64,000 nt of DNA from Streptomyces nanshensis (lineage in GTDB: Bacteria; Actinomycetota; Actinomycetes; Streptomycetales; Streptomycetaceae), in NCBI RefSeq assembly GCF_001751255.1, contig NZ_LJGW01000143.1, forward strand, positions 1-64,000, in the 5' to 3' direction. The notes under the pieces are model-generated. The model ran no database searches, was not told where the DNA came from, and saw only the letters and a program-made list of their open reading frames with translations. Shown one piece after another: positions 1 through 9,663 of this stretch (its first letter is position 1; the number at the start of each line of letters is the position of its first letter). A program made the translations under genes and the position numbers.

Positions 1-497
1 CCCTTCTCCTCGTTCGCGGGCTGCCCCGGGATGTCGATCTGGGAGTCCTGCTCCTGGCCGCCGTCCGCGGCGCTGTCGCCCGTGCGCGCCCGGGAGGTCG
101 TACGGCGCTTGGGCCGGGCGGACTGCTCGTCGCCCTCGCCCGCCGCGGCGGCGTCCTTGTCCTTGCCGGAGGAGGCCGGCGCGTCGGCGCTCGCGGCCGA
201 ACTCCCGCCCGCCTGCCGCTCCTTGATGGTTTCGATCAGTTGGCTCTTGCGCATGCGCGCCGTGCCCTTGATGCCGAGACCGGAGGCAACTTGCTGAAGC
301 TCCGCGAGCACCATGCCCTCGAGCCCCGTGCCGGAGCGCCGACGCTTGGGCGCGGCACCGGATGCGGGCGCGGCGGAAGCGTCCGTGGCAGGCGCGTCGG
401 CTTTTTCCGCGGGGGCACTTCCCGAGGAGGTGCCGCCCGAGCCCTCGGACTCAGGAGGAGCGGCGTTCACGCCCATCAGATCGGTGGTGTCGCTCAC
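1..497 (-). CDS. rho: Transcription termination factor Rho, N-terminal part (cut by window edge)
   Basis: Rho is the hexameric ATP-dependent RNA helicase that ends transcription. Only the first 165 or so codons lie in the window, and the RNA-binding and ATPase domains are off the left edge. The reading frame starts at GTG 497 with an Ala/Ser/Pro-rich leader. It then shows a Rho_N-like helix-extended-loop-helix segment (LEGMVLAELQQVASGLGIKG, followed by KSQLIETIKERQ), about residues 55-90. A long basic/acidic disordered insert follows, rich in Lys-Arg, Asp and Gln. This extended N-terminal insert is typical of actinobacterial Rho. The gene lies downstream of thrB on the same strand, an order I recall from Streptomyces genomes (hom-thrC-thrB-rho). 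Identity rests on the Rho_N segment plus synteny, because no catalytic motif is visible here. Confidence 0.87.
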   Translation of the reverse strand, partial: MSDTTDLMGVNAAPPESEGSGGTSSGSAPAEKADAPATDASAAPASGAAPKRRRSGTGLEGMVLAELQQVASGLGIKGTARMRKSQLIETIKERQAGGSSAASADAPASSGKDKDAAAAGEGDEQSARPKRRTTSRARTGDSAADGGQEQDSQIDIPGQPANEEK

Positions 498-927
498 AAA
501 GGGTCCTTCCCTGGAGCGGACGTCGGCCTGTCTGGCTCGGCGACCGGTCGTGCTGTCCGGCGATCGGTCCTGTGCGCGCGGACCTGGCCGAAACGGTGGT
601 TCCCGCCTGGATGTGTGGCGGGGAGATCAATTCATGGTCGGTGTGCAAGGAGAATGTGCGTCCTGCACCCCGGCTCCGGAGCGTGCTCGGACCGCTTCCG
701 CGGGGGAAGCAGATGGGAGGCTCCTGGAGGAAGAGGCGATCCTGGGCCTGTGCCCTGGGGATCACTCAAGCACTGCACTCTACGGACCACCACAGAGTTT
801 TACGTGTGGGTCACGAGACTGCGAGCACTGACTTGAGGTTAACACTACCGGGCCCAACAAACATTCCCCCTCTCCTCGATCATCGGCCTCTCGATGGCCG
901 CCACCGGCTGCGCCGGGCCGTACAACG
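498..927 (-). promoter_or_regulatory. Upstream region of rho (about 430 bp, no gene)
   Basis: This stretch lies between the thrB stop and the rho start and has no convincing coding frame. It must hold the rho promoter and a long leader. It is less G/C-rich around 770-870 than its neighbours, which fits a promoter region. I could not assign -35/-10 boxes or a terminator for thrB with confidence. Streptomyces rho is generally transcribed from its own promoter, so a long leader is not surprising. Confidence 0.4.
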
Positions 928-1875
928 TCACTGGGCCGAGCCGGGATCGGCGCCGTCCGCCTTCAGCGGCAGCACGCTGGCCCCCTCGGTGTCGAGACCG
1001 AGCCGGTTCGCCGCCCAGCCCTCGCCCGCAAGCCGGGCCACCTTGTCGGCGGCTCCGTCGCCCTCGGGCAGCGCGAGCACCGTGGGGCCGGCACCCGAGA
1101 CAACTGCTGGGACGCCGTCCGCCCGCAGCCGGTTCACCAATTCCACGCTCGCCTTCATCGCGGGCGCCCGGTACTCCTGGTGCAGCCGGTCCTCCGTCGC
1201 GGGCAGCAGCAGTTCGGGGCGCCGGGTCATCGCCTCCACGAGCAGTGCGGCGCGTCCGGTGTTGAACGCCGCGTCCACATGCGGGACATGACGAGGCAGC
1301 AGACCGCGCGCCGTCTCCGTCGCCACCGGGCTCGCGGGCACGAACACCACGGGCACGACGGATTCCGAGGGCTCCATCCTGATCGCCCGCGCGGAGCCGC
1401 CGTCCATCCAGGCCAGCGTGAAGCCGCCCAGCAGACAGGCCGCGACGTTGTCGGGGTGGCCCTCGATCTCGGTGGCCAGCTCCAGCATCGCCTCGTCGTG
1501 CAGTTTGGCCTCGCCGCCCGTGGTGACGGCGCGCGCGGCCACGATGCCGGCGCAGATCGCCGCGGAGGACGAGCCGAGGCCCCGCCCGTGCGGGATGCGG
1601 TTGGCGCAGACGACCTCCAGGCCGCGCGGCTGGCCGCCGAGCAGGTCGAAGGCCGTACGCAGGGAACGGACGAGCAGATGGTCCTCGTCGCGCGGCAGCG
1701 TCTGCGCGCCCTCCCCCGCGATGTCGACGTGCAGGCCGGACTCGGCGACCCGTACGACGACGTCGTCGTAGAGACCCAGCGCGAGGCCCAGGGCGTCGTA
1801 ACCGGGGCCGAGGTTGGCGCTGGTGGCGGGAACGCGCACGCGGACAGCGGCGGCGCGGAAGGCGGGACCGGCCAT
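928..1875 (-). CDS. thrB: Homoserine kinase
   Basis: ThrB phosphorylates homoserine to O-phosphohomoserine in threonine biosynthesis (cytosol). The 315-residue product has the GHMP-kinase layout: an N-terminal PATSANLGPGYDALG segment (residues 16-30), the glycine/serine-rich ATP loop PHGRGLGSSSAA (95-106), and a C-terminal AVVSGAGPTVLAL motif 3. The open frame could extend to 2103, but the start was set at ATG 1875, because AAGGAG lies at proper spacing upstream and the family begins just before the PATSANLGPG motif. Its length matches the family. The gene follows thrC on the same strand after a 473-bp gap and precedes rho, so it may have its own promoter instead of riding only on the hom-thrC transcript. 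Confidence 0.95.
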   Translation of the reverse strand: MAGPAFRAAAVRVRVPATSANLGPGYDALGLALGLYDDVVVRVAESGLHVDIAGEGAQTLPRDEDHLLVRSLRTAFDLLGGQPRGLEVVCANRIPHGRGLGSSSAAICAGIVAARAVTTGGEAKLHDEAMLELATEIEGHPDNVAACLLGGFTLAWMDGGSARAIRMEPSESVVPVVFVPASPVATETARGLLPRHVPHVDAAFNTGRAALLVEAMTRRPELLLPATEDRLHQEYRAPAMKASVELVNRLRADGVPAVVSGAGPTVLALPEGDGAADKVARLAGEGWAANRLGLDTEGASVLPLKADGADPGSAQ

Positions 1876-2348
1876 CTCCCGATGACTCTCCTTGGATTGT
1901 TGACGCGAATTCCCACGGACCGCGACGCGGAGCCGGAGGGTCACCGACCCTGTTCCGGTACACGGCGGACCGGCGGGGCCTCCCCGGCAGGACGAGGGGA
2001 CGCCCCCGGAGTACCTACGGGGGGGTGGGATGAACGCAAGCTTATCGAAGGAAGGTTCAGTGGCGACACAGGGCGCACAGGAGGCGCACGATGCGTGTCG
2101 CAAGCGGCTACGCGCTCCCTTGCCACCGTCTCCGTCGCCGGAAAGCCTCCCGTTTCACCTGCGTTCCCGTGTGCGTTCTCCGACTGCGCGCGGGCGCAGC
2201 CGCGTACGTTCTCTTCTTCTGCGTCGCCGTCCCGGACGACGGCTCACCGCTGCTGACTCTCGCCTGGTCTCGTCTCCGCTTCGCCGCTCCACGCGCAGGC
2301 TCCGCGCCGGTCCCGGAATGACTGCCCGCTGCCGGAGCCGACGAACCG
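1876..2348. other. Gap between thrC and thrB (473 bp), no gene recognised
   Basis: Several long frames cross this stretch, but their codon use does not match the neighbouring genes and none has a recognisable product. It probably carries a thrB promoter and leader on the minus strand. A run of seven G at about 2019-2025 and a purine-rich AAGGAAGG near 2048 are visible. I see no leader peptide rich in Thr/Ile codons and no terminator-antiterminator fold of the enteric attenuator type. Confidence 0.4.
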
Positions 2349-3437
2349 TCAGGCCAGGCCCAGCCGTTCCGCCGCGGCGTCCGCGTCGATCGGCACCGTC
2401 ACGGGCTGCGGAGCGCCGGCCACGGCCCAGTCCGGGTCCTTGAGGCCGTTGCCGGTGACCGTACAGACCACGCGCTGGCCCGGCTCCAGCCTGCCCTGCT
2501 CGGCGGCCTGGAGCAGCCCGGCCACGGACGCGGACGACGCCGGCTCGACGAAGACGCCCTCGCGCGAGGACAACAGCCGGTAGGCGCGCAGGATTTGACG
2601 GTCCGTCACCGAGTCGATGAAGCCGCCCGACTCGTCCCGCGCGCGCTCCGCCTGCTGCCAGGACGCCGGGTTGCCGATGCGGATCGCGGTGGCGATCGTG
2701 CTCGGGTCCTTCACCGGCTCCCCGCGCACGATCGGTGCGGCGCCGGAGGCCTGGAACCCCCACATGCGCGGTGCGCGCGTCGCGGGACCGTCCGTACGGT
2801 ATTCGTCGTAACCCCGCCAGTACGCCGTGATGTTGCCGGCGTTGCCGACCGGGAGCACATGGACGTCCGGGGCGTCGCCGAGCATGTCGACGATCTCGAA
2901 CGCCGCCGTCTTCTGGCCCTCGATGCGGTCGGGGTTGACCGAATTGACCAGCGCCACCGGGTACTTCTCCGACAGACCGCGGGCGAGCGTCAGACAGTCG
3001 TCGAAATTGCCGTCCACCTGGAGGATCTTGGCGCCGTGCACCAGCGCCTGTCCCATCTTGCCCAGGGCGATCTTGCCCTGCGGCACGAGGACGGCGCAGA
3101 CCATCCCGGCACGTACGGCGTAGGCCGCCGCCGAGGCCGAAGTGTTGCCCGTGGAGGCGCAGATGACGGCCTGCGCCCCCTCCTCCTTGGCGCGCGTGAT
3201 CGCCATCGTCATGCCGCGGTCCTTGAAGGAACCGGTCGGGTTGGCGCCCTCGACCTTCAAGTGGACGTCGCAGCCCGTGAGTTCGGACAGGAGCTGCGCC
3301 GGTACGAGCGGTGTGCCGCCCTCGCGCAGGGTGACGGGAGCGGTGTCCTCGCCGACGGGCAGCCGGTCGCGGTACTCCTCGATGACGCCGCGCCACTGGC
3401 GGGAGGTGGCGGGTGCTGCGGATTCCATGGTGCTCAC
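2349..3437 (-). CDS. thrC: Threonine synthase
   Basis: ThrC is the PLP enzyme that converts O-phosphohomoserine to threonine. The 362-residue protein has the fold-type II PLP lysine in GSFKDRG (Lys72), the phosphate-binding loop near [13 protein letters not shown], and a C-terminal [10 protein letters not shown]. This is the short threonine-synthase type usual in Gram-positive bacteria. GTG 3437 and ATG 3428 (reading MESAAP) are both possible starts. GAGGACA lies just upstream and suits either one. It sits 55 bp after hom on the same strand, so hom-thrC are probably co-transcribed. No oddities were seen. Confidence 0.96.
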   Translation of the reverse strand: MSTMESAAPATSRQWRGVIEEYRDRLPVGEDTAPVTLREGGTPLVPAQLLSELTGCDVHLKVEGANPTGSFKDRGMTMAITRAKEEGAQAVICASTGNTSASAAAYAVRAGMVCAVLVPQGKIALGKMGQALVHGAKILQVDGNFDDCLTLARGLSEKYPVALVNSVNPDRIEGQKTAAFEIVDMLGDAPDVHVLPVGNAGNITAYWRGYDEYRTDGPATRAPRMWGFQASGAAPIVRGEPVKDPSTIATAIRIGNPASWQQAERARDESGGFIDSVTDRQILRAYRLLSSREGVFVEPASSASVAGLLQAAEQGRLEPGQRVVCTVTGNGLKDPDWAVAGAPQPVTVPIDADAAAERLGLA

Positions 3438-3492
3438 TGTCCTCGATTCCCCTGTGGCCGCGGCTCGTTGACGCCGGGGCCCGATCGCCCGT

Positions 3493-4785
3493 TCATTCGC
3501 CCTCGACCCGCATGATGCTGGCGACGCCGCGTACGGTGTCCAGCTCCCGCAGGGCCTCGACCGTCGAGCTCAGCGCCGCGTCGGGTGCGCTGTGGGTGAC
3601 GACGACGAGCCATGCGTCGCCGTCCTTGCCCTGCTGGCGCACGGTGTCGATGGAGACGCCGTGCTCCGCGAACGTGGTCGCGACCTGGGCGAGCACACCG
3701 GGCTTGTCGGCCACGTCGAGGCTGATGTGGTAGCGCGTGACGACCTCGCCCATCGGCGAGACCGGAAGCTGCGCGTACGCCGATTCCCCGGGCCCCCTGG
3801 CCCCGTTGAGCTTGTTGCGGCAGGCGGCCACCAGGTCGCCCAGCACGGCGGAGGCCGTGGGCGCGCCGCCCGCGCCCGGCCCGTAGAACATCAACTGGCC
3901 CGCCGCGTCCGACTCGACGAAGACGGCGTTGTAGGCCTCGCCGACGCCGGCGAGGGGATGGCCGAGCGGGATCATCGCCGGGTGCACGCGCGCGGTGACC
4001 GAGCGGCCGTCGGCGGCCCGTTCGCAGATCGCCAGCAGTTTGACGGTGCAGCCCATGCGTTTCGCCGAGGCGATGTCGGCGGCGGTGATCTCGGTCAGTC
4101 CCTCGCGGTGCACGTCGTCCAGGCGTACACGGGTGTGGAAGGCGATGCCCGCGAGGATGGCCGCCTTGGCGGCGGCGTCGAAGCCCTCGACGTCGGCGGT
4201 CGGGTCGGCCTCGGCGTAGCCGAGCGCGGTGGCCTCGTCGAGGGCCTCGCCGTAGCCGGCGCCCGTCGAGTACATCCGGTCGAGGATGAAGTTCGTGGTG
4301 CCGTTGACGATGCCGAGTACGCGGTTGACCTTGTCTCCGGCCAGCGACTCGCGCAGCGGCCTGACCAGCGGGATCGCGGCGGCGACCGCCGCCTCGTAGT
4401 AGAGGTCGGCGCCGCTCTTCTCGGCGGCCTCGTGGAGCGTCGGGCCGTCCTCGGCGAGCAGCGCCTTGTTGGCCGTCACGACACTCGCGCCGTGCTCGAA
4501 CGCCGTCGTGATCAGCTTGCGCGCCGGCTCGATGCCGCCGATGACCTCGACGACGACGTCCACGTCCTCGCGTGCGGCGAGCCCCGCGGCGTCCGTGGTC
4601 ACCAGCGCCGGGTCGACGCCGTCGCGTACGCGGTCGGGCCGGCGCACCGCGACGCCGGCCAACTCCACCGGGGCGCCGATGCGGTTGGCGAGGTCGTCCG
4701 CGTGCGTCGTCATGATGCGTGCCACCTCTGAGCCGACGACTCCACAGCCCAGCAGCGCCACCTTCAGCGGACGCGTACGCATCAT
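3493..4785 (-). CDS. hom: Homoserine dehydrogenase with C-terminal ACT domain
   Basis: Hom reduces aspartate semialdehyde to homoserine with NAD(P)H, at the branch point to threonine and methionine. The 430-residue protein begins with a Rossmann loop ([13 protein letters not shown]). It continues with the catalytic domain ([50 protein letters not shown]). The C-terminus holds an ACT domain (about residues 350-425, beginning [18 protein letters not shown]), which in this family carries threonine feedback inhibition. It is monofunctional, with no aspartokinase part. It follows lysA by 93 bp on the same strand, giving the run lysA-hom-thrC-thrB. Start ATG-ATG at 4785/4782; GAGGTCGG lies upstream. 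Confidence 0.97.
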   Translation of the reverse strand: MMRTRPLKVALLGCGVVGSEVARIMTTHADDLANRIGAPVELAGVAVRRPDRVRDGVDPALVTTDAAGLAAREDVDVVVEVIGGIEPARKLITTAFEHGASVVTANKALLAEDGPTLHEAAEKSGADLYYEAAVAAAIPLVRPLRESLAGDKVNRVLGIVNGTTNFILDRMYSTGAGYGEALDEATALGYAEADPTADVEGFDAAAKAAILAGIAFHTRVRLDDVHREGLTEITAADIASAKRMGCTVKLLAICERAADGRSVTARVHPAMIPLGHPLAGVGEAYNAVFVESDAAGQLMFYGPGAGGAPTASAVLGDLVAACRNKLNGARGPGESAYAQLPVSPMGEVVTRYHISLDVADKPGVLAQVATTFAEHGVSIDTVRQQGKDGDAWLVVVTHSAPDAALSSTVEALRELDTVRGVASIMRVEGE

Positions 4786-4878
4786 CCGACCTCGCCTCTC
4801 GTCATTTCCTGTGCTGTCAGTCTCACGTACCGGTACGGAGAATCCACGTTCGTTCCAATATGTGGGACGAATGTCTCG

Positions 4879-6297
4879 CTAGCCGACATCCAGTCGCAGG
4901 AGATCCTCCTCCGTCTCCCGCCGGACGATCACCCGCGCCTCCCCGTCCCGTACGGACACGACGGGCGGACGCAGCGCGTGGTTGTAGTTGTTCGCCATCG
5001 AGCGGCAGTACGCACCCGTCGCCGGTACGGCCAGCAGATCGCCGGGCGCGAGGTCCGCCGGCAGGAAGGCGTCCCGTACGACGATGTCGCCGCTCTCGCA
5101 GTGCTTGCCGACGACGCGGGAGAGCATCGGCTCGGCGTCGGAGGCGCGCGAGACGAGCGAGACGCTGTACTCGGCGTCGTAGAGCGCCGTACGGACGTTG
5201 TCCGACATCCCGCCGTCCACGCTCACGTACGTCCGCAGGCCCGGCAGTTCCTTGACCGTGCCCGTCTCGTACACCGTGCACGCCGACGGTCCCACCACCG
5301 CGCGGCCCGGCTCGACCGACAGCCGGGGCACGGCGAGGCCGGCGGCCCGGCACTCGCGGCGCACGATCTCGTGCAGCGAGACCGCGATCTCGTGCGGCTC
5401 GCTCGGGTCGTCCTCGGAGGTGTAGGCGATGCCGAGACCGCCGCCGAGGTCGATCTCCGGCAGTTCCAGGCCGTGTTCGTCGCGGATGTCCTCCAGCAGC
5501 CCGACGACGCGGTGCGCCGCGACCTCGAACCCGGAGGTGTCGAAGATCTGCGAGCCGATGTGCGAGTGGATGCCGGTCAACTCCAGGCTGTCCAGCTTCA
5601 GTACGCGCCGTACAGCCTCCGCGGCCTGGCCTCCGCCGGCCTCCGGGTGGCCGCCGCCCGGGGCGAGGGCGAGCCCGAACTTCTGGTCCTCGTGCGCCGT
5701 CGCGATGAACTCGTGCGTGTGCGCCTCGACGCCGACCGTCACACGGATCTGTACGGGCTGACGGCGGCCGAGCCGCTCGGCGATGTGCGCGACGCGGACG
5801 ATCTCCTGGAAGGAGTCCAGCACGATCCGCCCGACGCCCGCCTCGACGGCCTGCCGGATCTCCGCGGACGACTTGTTGTTGCCGTGCAGCGCGATTCGCT
5901 CGGGCGGCATGCCCGCGGCGAGGGCGACGGCCAGTTCGCCGCCGGAGCAGACGTCGAGGTTGAGCCCCTCCTCGGTCAGCCAGCGCACGACGGCACGGGA
6001 GAGGAAGGCCTTCCCGGCGTAGAAGACGTCGGCGTCCGGGCCGAAGGCGTCGCGCCAGGCGCGGCAGCGGGCACGGAAGTCGGCCTCGTCGAGCACGTAG
6101 AGCGGTGTGCCGAACTCCTCGGCGAGGTCCTTCACATCGAGGCCGCCGACGGTGACCGAGCCGTCCGTCGTACGGGATGCGGTACGCGGCCAGACGCGGG
6201 GGTCGAGCACGTTGAGGTCGGCGGGCGGCGCGGAGTAGTGGCCCTCGGGGAGCACATCGGCGTGCCGGGGTCCTGCGGGGTGCGCGGAGCGGCTCAT
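4879..6297 (-). CDS. lysA: Diaminopimelate decarboxylase
   Basis: LysA decarboxylates meso-diaminopimelate to lysine, the last step of lysine synthesis. The 472-residue protein is an alanine-racemase-fold PLP enzyme. It has the PLP lysine in VFYAGKAF (Lys96), the HSHIGSQI segment, the phosphate-binding loop [10 protein letters not shown], and C-terminal substrate motifs [10 protein letters not shown] and [12 protein letters not shown]. An N-terminal extension of about 45 residues precedes the catalytic core, as in other actinobacterial versions. It heads the aspartate-family run and is followed 93 bp later by hom. The 225 bp upstream carries short GTTCGAAGT and GCGGTGC repeats but no gene. 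Confidence 0.97.
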   Translation of the reverse strand: MSRSAHPAGPRHADVLPEGHYSAPPADLNVLDPRVWPRTASRTTDGSVTVGGLDVKDLAEEFGTPLYVLDEADFRARCRAWRDAFGPDADVFYAGKAFLSRAVVRWLTEEGLNLDVCSGGELAVALAAGMPPERIALHGNNKSSAEIRQAVEAGVGRIVLDSFQEIVRVAHIAERLGRRQPVQIRVTVGVEAHTHEFIATAHEDQKFGLALAPGGGHPEAGGGQAAEAVRRVLKLDSLELTGIHSHIGSQIFDTSGFEVAAHRVVGLLEDIRDEHGLELPEIDLGGGLGIAYTSEDDPSEPHEIAVSLHEIVRRECRAAGLAVPRLSVEPGRAVVGPSACTVYETGTVKELPGLRTYVSVDGGMSDNVRTALYDAEYSVSLVSRASDAEPMLSRVVGKHCESGDIVVRDAFLPADLAPGDLLAVPATGAYCRSMANNYNHALRPPVVSVRDGEARVIVRRETEEDLLRLDVG

Positions 6298-6522
6298 GCG
6301 GGGGCCTCGCTCTCGGGACGGCCGTCACGGAGGCGGTGGGTGTTCACGCTGATCGTGGTTCCTTTGCGTGTTCGAAGTCTGTGGTGGCTCGGGGTGGTCG
6401 AAGTTCGAAGTCGGTCGGCAGTGGGCGGCGTTGAGCGGCGGGGCGTGCGCCGTGCCATGCGGTGCTGTGCGGTGCGATGCGGTGCGCGGTAGGTGCGGGG
6501 CTGCTCCGGGTGGTCGTCCGCC

Positions 6523-7425
6523 TCAGATATGTACGGGGGCGCTGACGCCGAGCAGGGCGAGGCCGCCTGCCAGCACCGTCCCGGTGGCTTCGGCGAGAGC
6601 CAGCCGGGCGCGGTGGGCGGCCCCGGGTTTCTCGTCTCCGCTGGGCAGGGGCGGACACTGCTCCTGGAAGTCGAAGAAGGCGTCGCTCACGGCGAGGAGA
6701 TGCCGCGCGTGCCGGGACGGGCCGGACTCCTCGCTCACCCGCCGGTGGTCGGCGAGCAGCGCGAGCAGCGCGTCTCCGCGGGGGCCGTACGGGGAGCGGG
6801 TGCGTGCGGGTGCCGCGCTCGGCGATGCTTCCGTTCCCGTCGCCGTACCGGGCCGGGTCGCAGCGGGCGACCCGGTGCACGGCGGGGCGTACGGCTCGGC
6901 GCGGAAGCCGAGGTCGCGTGCGTTACGGGACAGCGCGCGGGCGCGTGCGTGCGCGTACTGCACGCGGAAGAGCGGACTCGCCTGCGCCGTACGTACGGTG
7001 AGCGCGGCCGGGGCGTCACCGGTGGCGGCGCTCCAGTGCGCGATGTCGGCGGCGGGGGTGCCGGCGGCGGCGCGCCTGTAAGCCTCGTCCTCCCGCGACA
7101 GTTCGGCGACGAGGTCGGCCCGCGCGCGGTCGTCGAGCGTGACGTTGAGGAATCCGCCCCCGGCGATCTCCACGGCGCCGACCCCGTCCTGCGCCACGAG
7201 CCGGTCGCGCAGCACACACGCCACGTCGTACGGCGTCATGCCCGCCGGACCGGCGAGCCGGAAGGCCACGCTGACCGCGTAGTCCCCGCCCCCGCGCCGC
7301 GGCGGCGACTCGACCGTCACCCGCTGCGGCAACTCGATGCTTCCCCGTGTCCGGCCGAACTCGCCGTCCGCCACGGCGGAGCGCGCTGCGCGCAGCACGG
7401 TGCGGGAGAGCTGGGCGGGTGTCAC
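6523..7425 (-). CDS. Arginyl-tRNA synthetase-like protein lacking the catalytic domain (Add-1 plus DALR anticodon domain)
   Basis: The 300-residue product resembles the two ends of arginyl-tRNA synthetase joined together. Residues about 15-105 match the Arg-tRNA-synthetase N-terminal additional domain (FGRTRGSIELPQRVTVESPP; GVGAVEIAGGGFLNVTLDDRAR). Residues 155-300 match the DALR anticodon-binding domain (VQYAHARARALSRNA; then a helical tail ending LALLGVSAPVHI). The Rossmann catalytic core with its HIGH-like and KMSKS-like motifs is missing altogether, so it cannot aminoacylate by itself. The start was set at GTG 7425, because the open frame further upstream loses family similarity. Its function is not known to me. 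Possible roles are tRNA-Arg binding, chaperoning or sensing. It stands 0.7 kb from a tRNA-Arg gene, on the opposite strand. Similar proteins occur at the same place in other Streptomyces, as far as I recall. Confidence 0.8.
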   Translation of the reverse strand: MTPAQLSRTVLRAARSAVADGEFGRTRGSIELPQRVTVESPPRRGGGDYAVSVAFRLAGPAGMTPYDVACVLRDRLVAQDGVGAVEIAGGGFLNVTLDDRARADLVAELSREDEAYRRAAAGTPAADIAHWSAATGDAPAALTVRTAQASPLFRVQYAHARARALSRNARDLGFRAEPYAPPCTGSPAATRPGTATGTEASPSAAPARTRSPYGPRGDALLALLADHRRVSEESGPSRHARHLLAVSDAFFDFQEQCPPLPSGDEKPGAAHRARLALAEATGTVLAGGLALLGVSAPVHI

Positions 7426-7526
7426 AGAGCAAGCGTATGGGAGAGGGGGTGGGGCTGCGCGAACGGGATTCCGCACAGCACGGATTCCGCGATCCGGCCT
7501 GCGTGCCCGTACCCGGCAGCGACGGC

Positions 7527-7970
7527 TCAACGCCCGGCGGGCCAGCCCACCGGCTCCTGGTCGTCCGCTTCGCCCGGGCGCGGGTCGCCGTCCTCGGACC
7601 GTCCGGTCAACCGCCGTACCATCCGCACCAGTTCGGCAGGCTCGAAGGGCTTCGCCAGCAGGGCGTCGACCGGGGGCTCCTCGCCGCGTTCGCCGCCCGC
7701 GCCGCCGAACTGCTCGTGCCCGCTGACGATCGCCACGGGGATGTGGCGCGTACGCGGATCGGAACGCAGCCGCTCGGCTGTGCGCAGCCCGTCGAGACGG
7801 GGCATCGCCATGTCGAGCGTGACGAGATCGGGCCGTACGCCGTGCACGACGTCCAGACACTCGACACCGTCGGCAGCGGTCACGACCTCGAAGCCTTCCA
7901 GCTCGAGATTGACCCTGATCAGCTCCCGGATGACCTTGTCGTCGTCCACGACAAGGACCCGGCCAGACAT
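7527..7970 (-). CDS. Stand-alone response regulator receiver protein
   Basis: This is a 147-residue single-domain CheY-like receiver. Acidic pocket residues lie in VLVVDDDK (Asp9-11), the phospho-acceptor is Asp53 in LVTLDMAMPRLDG, a switch Ser/His stands in IVSGHE (about 83-85), and the conserved lysine is Lys107 in LLAKPFEP. There is no DNA-binding or enzymatic output domain. A short acidic/Pro tail (EDGDPRPGEADDQEPV) follows the fold. An insertion rich in Gly/Glu (GGAGGERGEEPP) sits in the loop before beta-5. It lies 101 bp upstream of the ArgRS-like gene on the same strand, and no histidine kinase is nearby. The start was taken at ATG 7970 (MSGRVLVVDDD). GTG 7979 is an alternative. Confidence 0.88.
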   Translation of the reverse strand: MSGRVLVVDDDKVIRELIRVNLELEGFEVVTAADGVECLDVVHGVRPDLVTLDMAMPRLDGLRTAERLRSDPRTRHIPVAIVSGHEQFGGAGGERGEEPPVDALLAKPFEPAELVRMVRRLTGRSEDGDPRPGEADDQEPVGWPAGR

Positions 7971-8163
7971 ACCCGGCACACGACAGAGCCTAGGCACACC
8001 CCTCCCCCGGCGTCCGGGTTTTGCCCTTTTCCACCCGTGCGGGGCACGTCCCGCGGACCCGGCTCCCCACGCTTCACGGAGCCCCCGGACCTCGAAAACC
8101 GGGTTCCGGGGCACCACCGCCAAGCTGGTACTGTTCTTCCTGTCGCCGCTCACAGCGCGACGA

Positions 8164-8235
8164 GCCCCCGTAGCTCAGGGGATAGAGCAACGGCCTCCGG
8201 AGCCGTGTGCGCAGGTTCGAATCCTGCCGGGGGTA
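8164..8235 (+). tRNA. tRNA-Arg, anticodon CCG
   Basis: A full cloverleaf can be drawn. The acceptor arms are 8164-8170 and 8228-8234 with one G-U pair. The D stem is GCTC/GAGC (8173-8176/8185-8188), and the anticodon stem is ACGGC/GCCGT (8190-8194/8202-8206). The loop carries anticodon CCG at 8197-8199 (reads CGG). The T stem is GCAGG/CCTGC (8211-8215/8223-8227) with loop TTCGAAT, and the discriminator is A8235. CCA is not encoded. Confidence 0.97.
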
Positions 8236-8972
8236 CTTCCGTGTAAGTGTCGCGAACGCCCTGTGACCAGCTTGGATGCTGGGAGCGGGGCGTTGTTGCG
8301 TGTGCAGGCAGATGCGGGCGAAAGCAGCCTCATGACAGTGATCACGTTGTAATAGCGTCATGATCTTGGACAGCTTTGGAGCAGGTCAGGGACGGCGTCA
8401 GCGGATGGGCAGGGACGGGTGAAACCGCAGAGAGCCTGCTCACTGCTGCGACGCCGATTCACAGGTTCGCTGGCTGCATGCGAGGTGCTAGTCACGCGAC
8501 AGACGAACACACTCGGTACAGCAGCGAAGTACAGCAACTCCCGCTGATCGTTGGCAGCCGCAGGCACGCGTGGACGCCCCTCATGTGACCGCTCCGACCG
8601 TAGATGTCCGATCTGTCCACAGCTTGTAAACAGAAGGTCCAGTTCCACGACGTACGGTCCGTGCCTCTTAATGTTTCGGGGCGCCTGCACTGCGCTCTTC
8701 CTAGTCGTGCCATGACCTTAAGAGCCTGTGCGGTGTGGGTAGCCAGACGAAGTGCGGCGCGCTCCGCGCGGCTCCTCCGATCGCACAGTATGGTCAGCTA
8801 CTCCACATCATCCTTGGCCAGGAGCGCGAGCGGGCACGTGACTATCGAAGACGCTACGAGGGCATGCCCATGTGACGGCCCTACCCACAGCTGCCTAGGC
8901 CACGACGCCAGAGTTGGCGCGATGAGCCTTGCCACCGAACCTGCTCCACAGTCGCACAGAGCCTTCTTGTCC
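8236..8972. other. Gene-poor, lower-GC stretch 3' of tRNA-Arg (737 bp)
   Basis: No reading frame here looks like a real gene. The longest (8358-8690, minus) has no recognisable motif and no Streptomyces-like third-position bias. Base composition is clearly less G/C-rich than the flanking core genes. Its position directly 3' of a tRNA suggests the debris of an old integration. I found no integrase, no second copy of the tRNA 3' end and no inverted repeats of an insertion sequence. Confidence 0.45.
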
Positions 8973-9548
8973 TTACGGCGCCGCATCAGAAGGAAGGGCG
9001 GACCGATTACTGTCACCGAGATCGGCCCGCATGACCTCGCGCATTTTCTTCCAGCGTTCCCACAGCCACACCAAATGGCTGCCGATCTCCTCGAATGATC
9101 CGTCAGGTTCCGGATTTCCTTCGTGAAGGTACATGATCTTCCGGTAGGTATCCGAAAGAAGCTTGGCGACTTCGTCCAATTCGTCCAGGACATCCGAGGA
9201 GGCGATCATCTGAGCCTCGGCTAGGGCTGCATGGTGTGTTAGACGCGCGTCTTCCAGTCTCTGCCTCTTCTCAGTATCCGTCACATCGTGATGCACCCAC
9301 CACAGATACTCCATCAGCTGCGTCCGATACCGACGGAAGGCAGCGTTCGTAGCTACATAGCAGGCCTGCCGCTGCGCAAGCTCATCACGCACCTGTTCTC
9401 TGCGCCACTGCATCAACCGTGCGCGCTCTTGCCGCTCGAACTCCGCCGCCGTCGATCGCGACTGCGCCCGCTGAGCGAGCAACGGCGCTAGGAGCGTTCC
9501 GGAAACGCCCGCTACGGCGACCACCAACGCCACTACAGAGCCACCCAA
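8973..9548 (-). CDS. Hypothetical membrane-anchored helical protein
   Basis: The 191-residue protein has one N-terminal hydrophobic segment (about residues 3-25, VVALVVAVAGVSGTLLAPLLA). A long charged, mostly helical cytoplasmic part follows (about 30-190), rich in Arg, Glu and Gln and likely coiled-coil around residues 35-60 and 90-140. A conserved-looking stretch reads MYLHEGNPEPDGSFEEIGSHLVWLWERWK. I do not recognise a family with a known role. Similar small N-anchored helical proteins are common in Streptomyces accessory regions, from memory. The start is TTG 9548, chosen because an excellent GAGGAGGAG ribosome site stands 6 bases upstream. It is divergent from the HTH gene at 9664, with 115 bp between them. 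Its base composition is lower in G/C than the core genes, so transfer is likely. Confidence 0.65.
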   Translation of the reverse strand: MGGSVVALVVAVAGVSGTLLAPLLAQRAQSRSTAAEFERQERARLMQWRREQVRDELAQRQACYVATNAAFRRYRTQLMEYLWWVHHDVTDTEKRQRLEDARLTHHAALAEAQMIASSDVLDELDEVAKLLSDTYRKIMYLHEGNPEPDGSFEEIGSHLVWLWERWKKMREVMRADLGDSNRSALPSDAAP

Positions 9549-9663
9549 TGGAACTCCTCCTCAGAGATAGGAAGCCACCGTCGCACCAACAGTCCGCGGT
9601 TGCCCCTGCCAGTTCTCGCCAAAGAAGTGATTCCGGTTTGCGGAAGCCCTCAAGGAGTCTGCC

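Noticed and set aside
1876-2348. Threonine attenuator ahead of thrB
   Set aside because: No Thr/Ile-rich leader peptide and no alternative hairpins with a T-run were seen.
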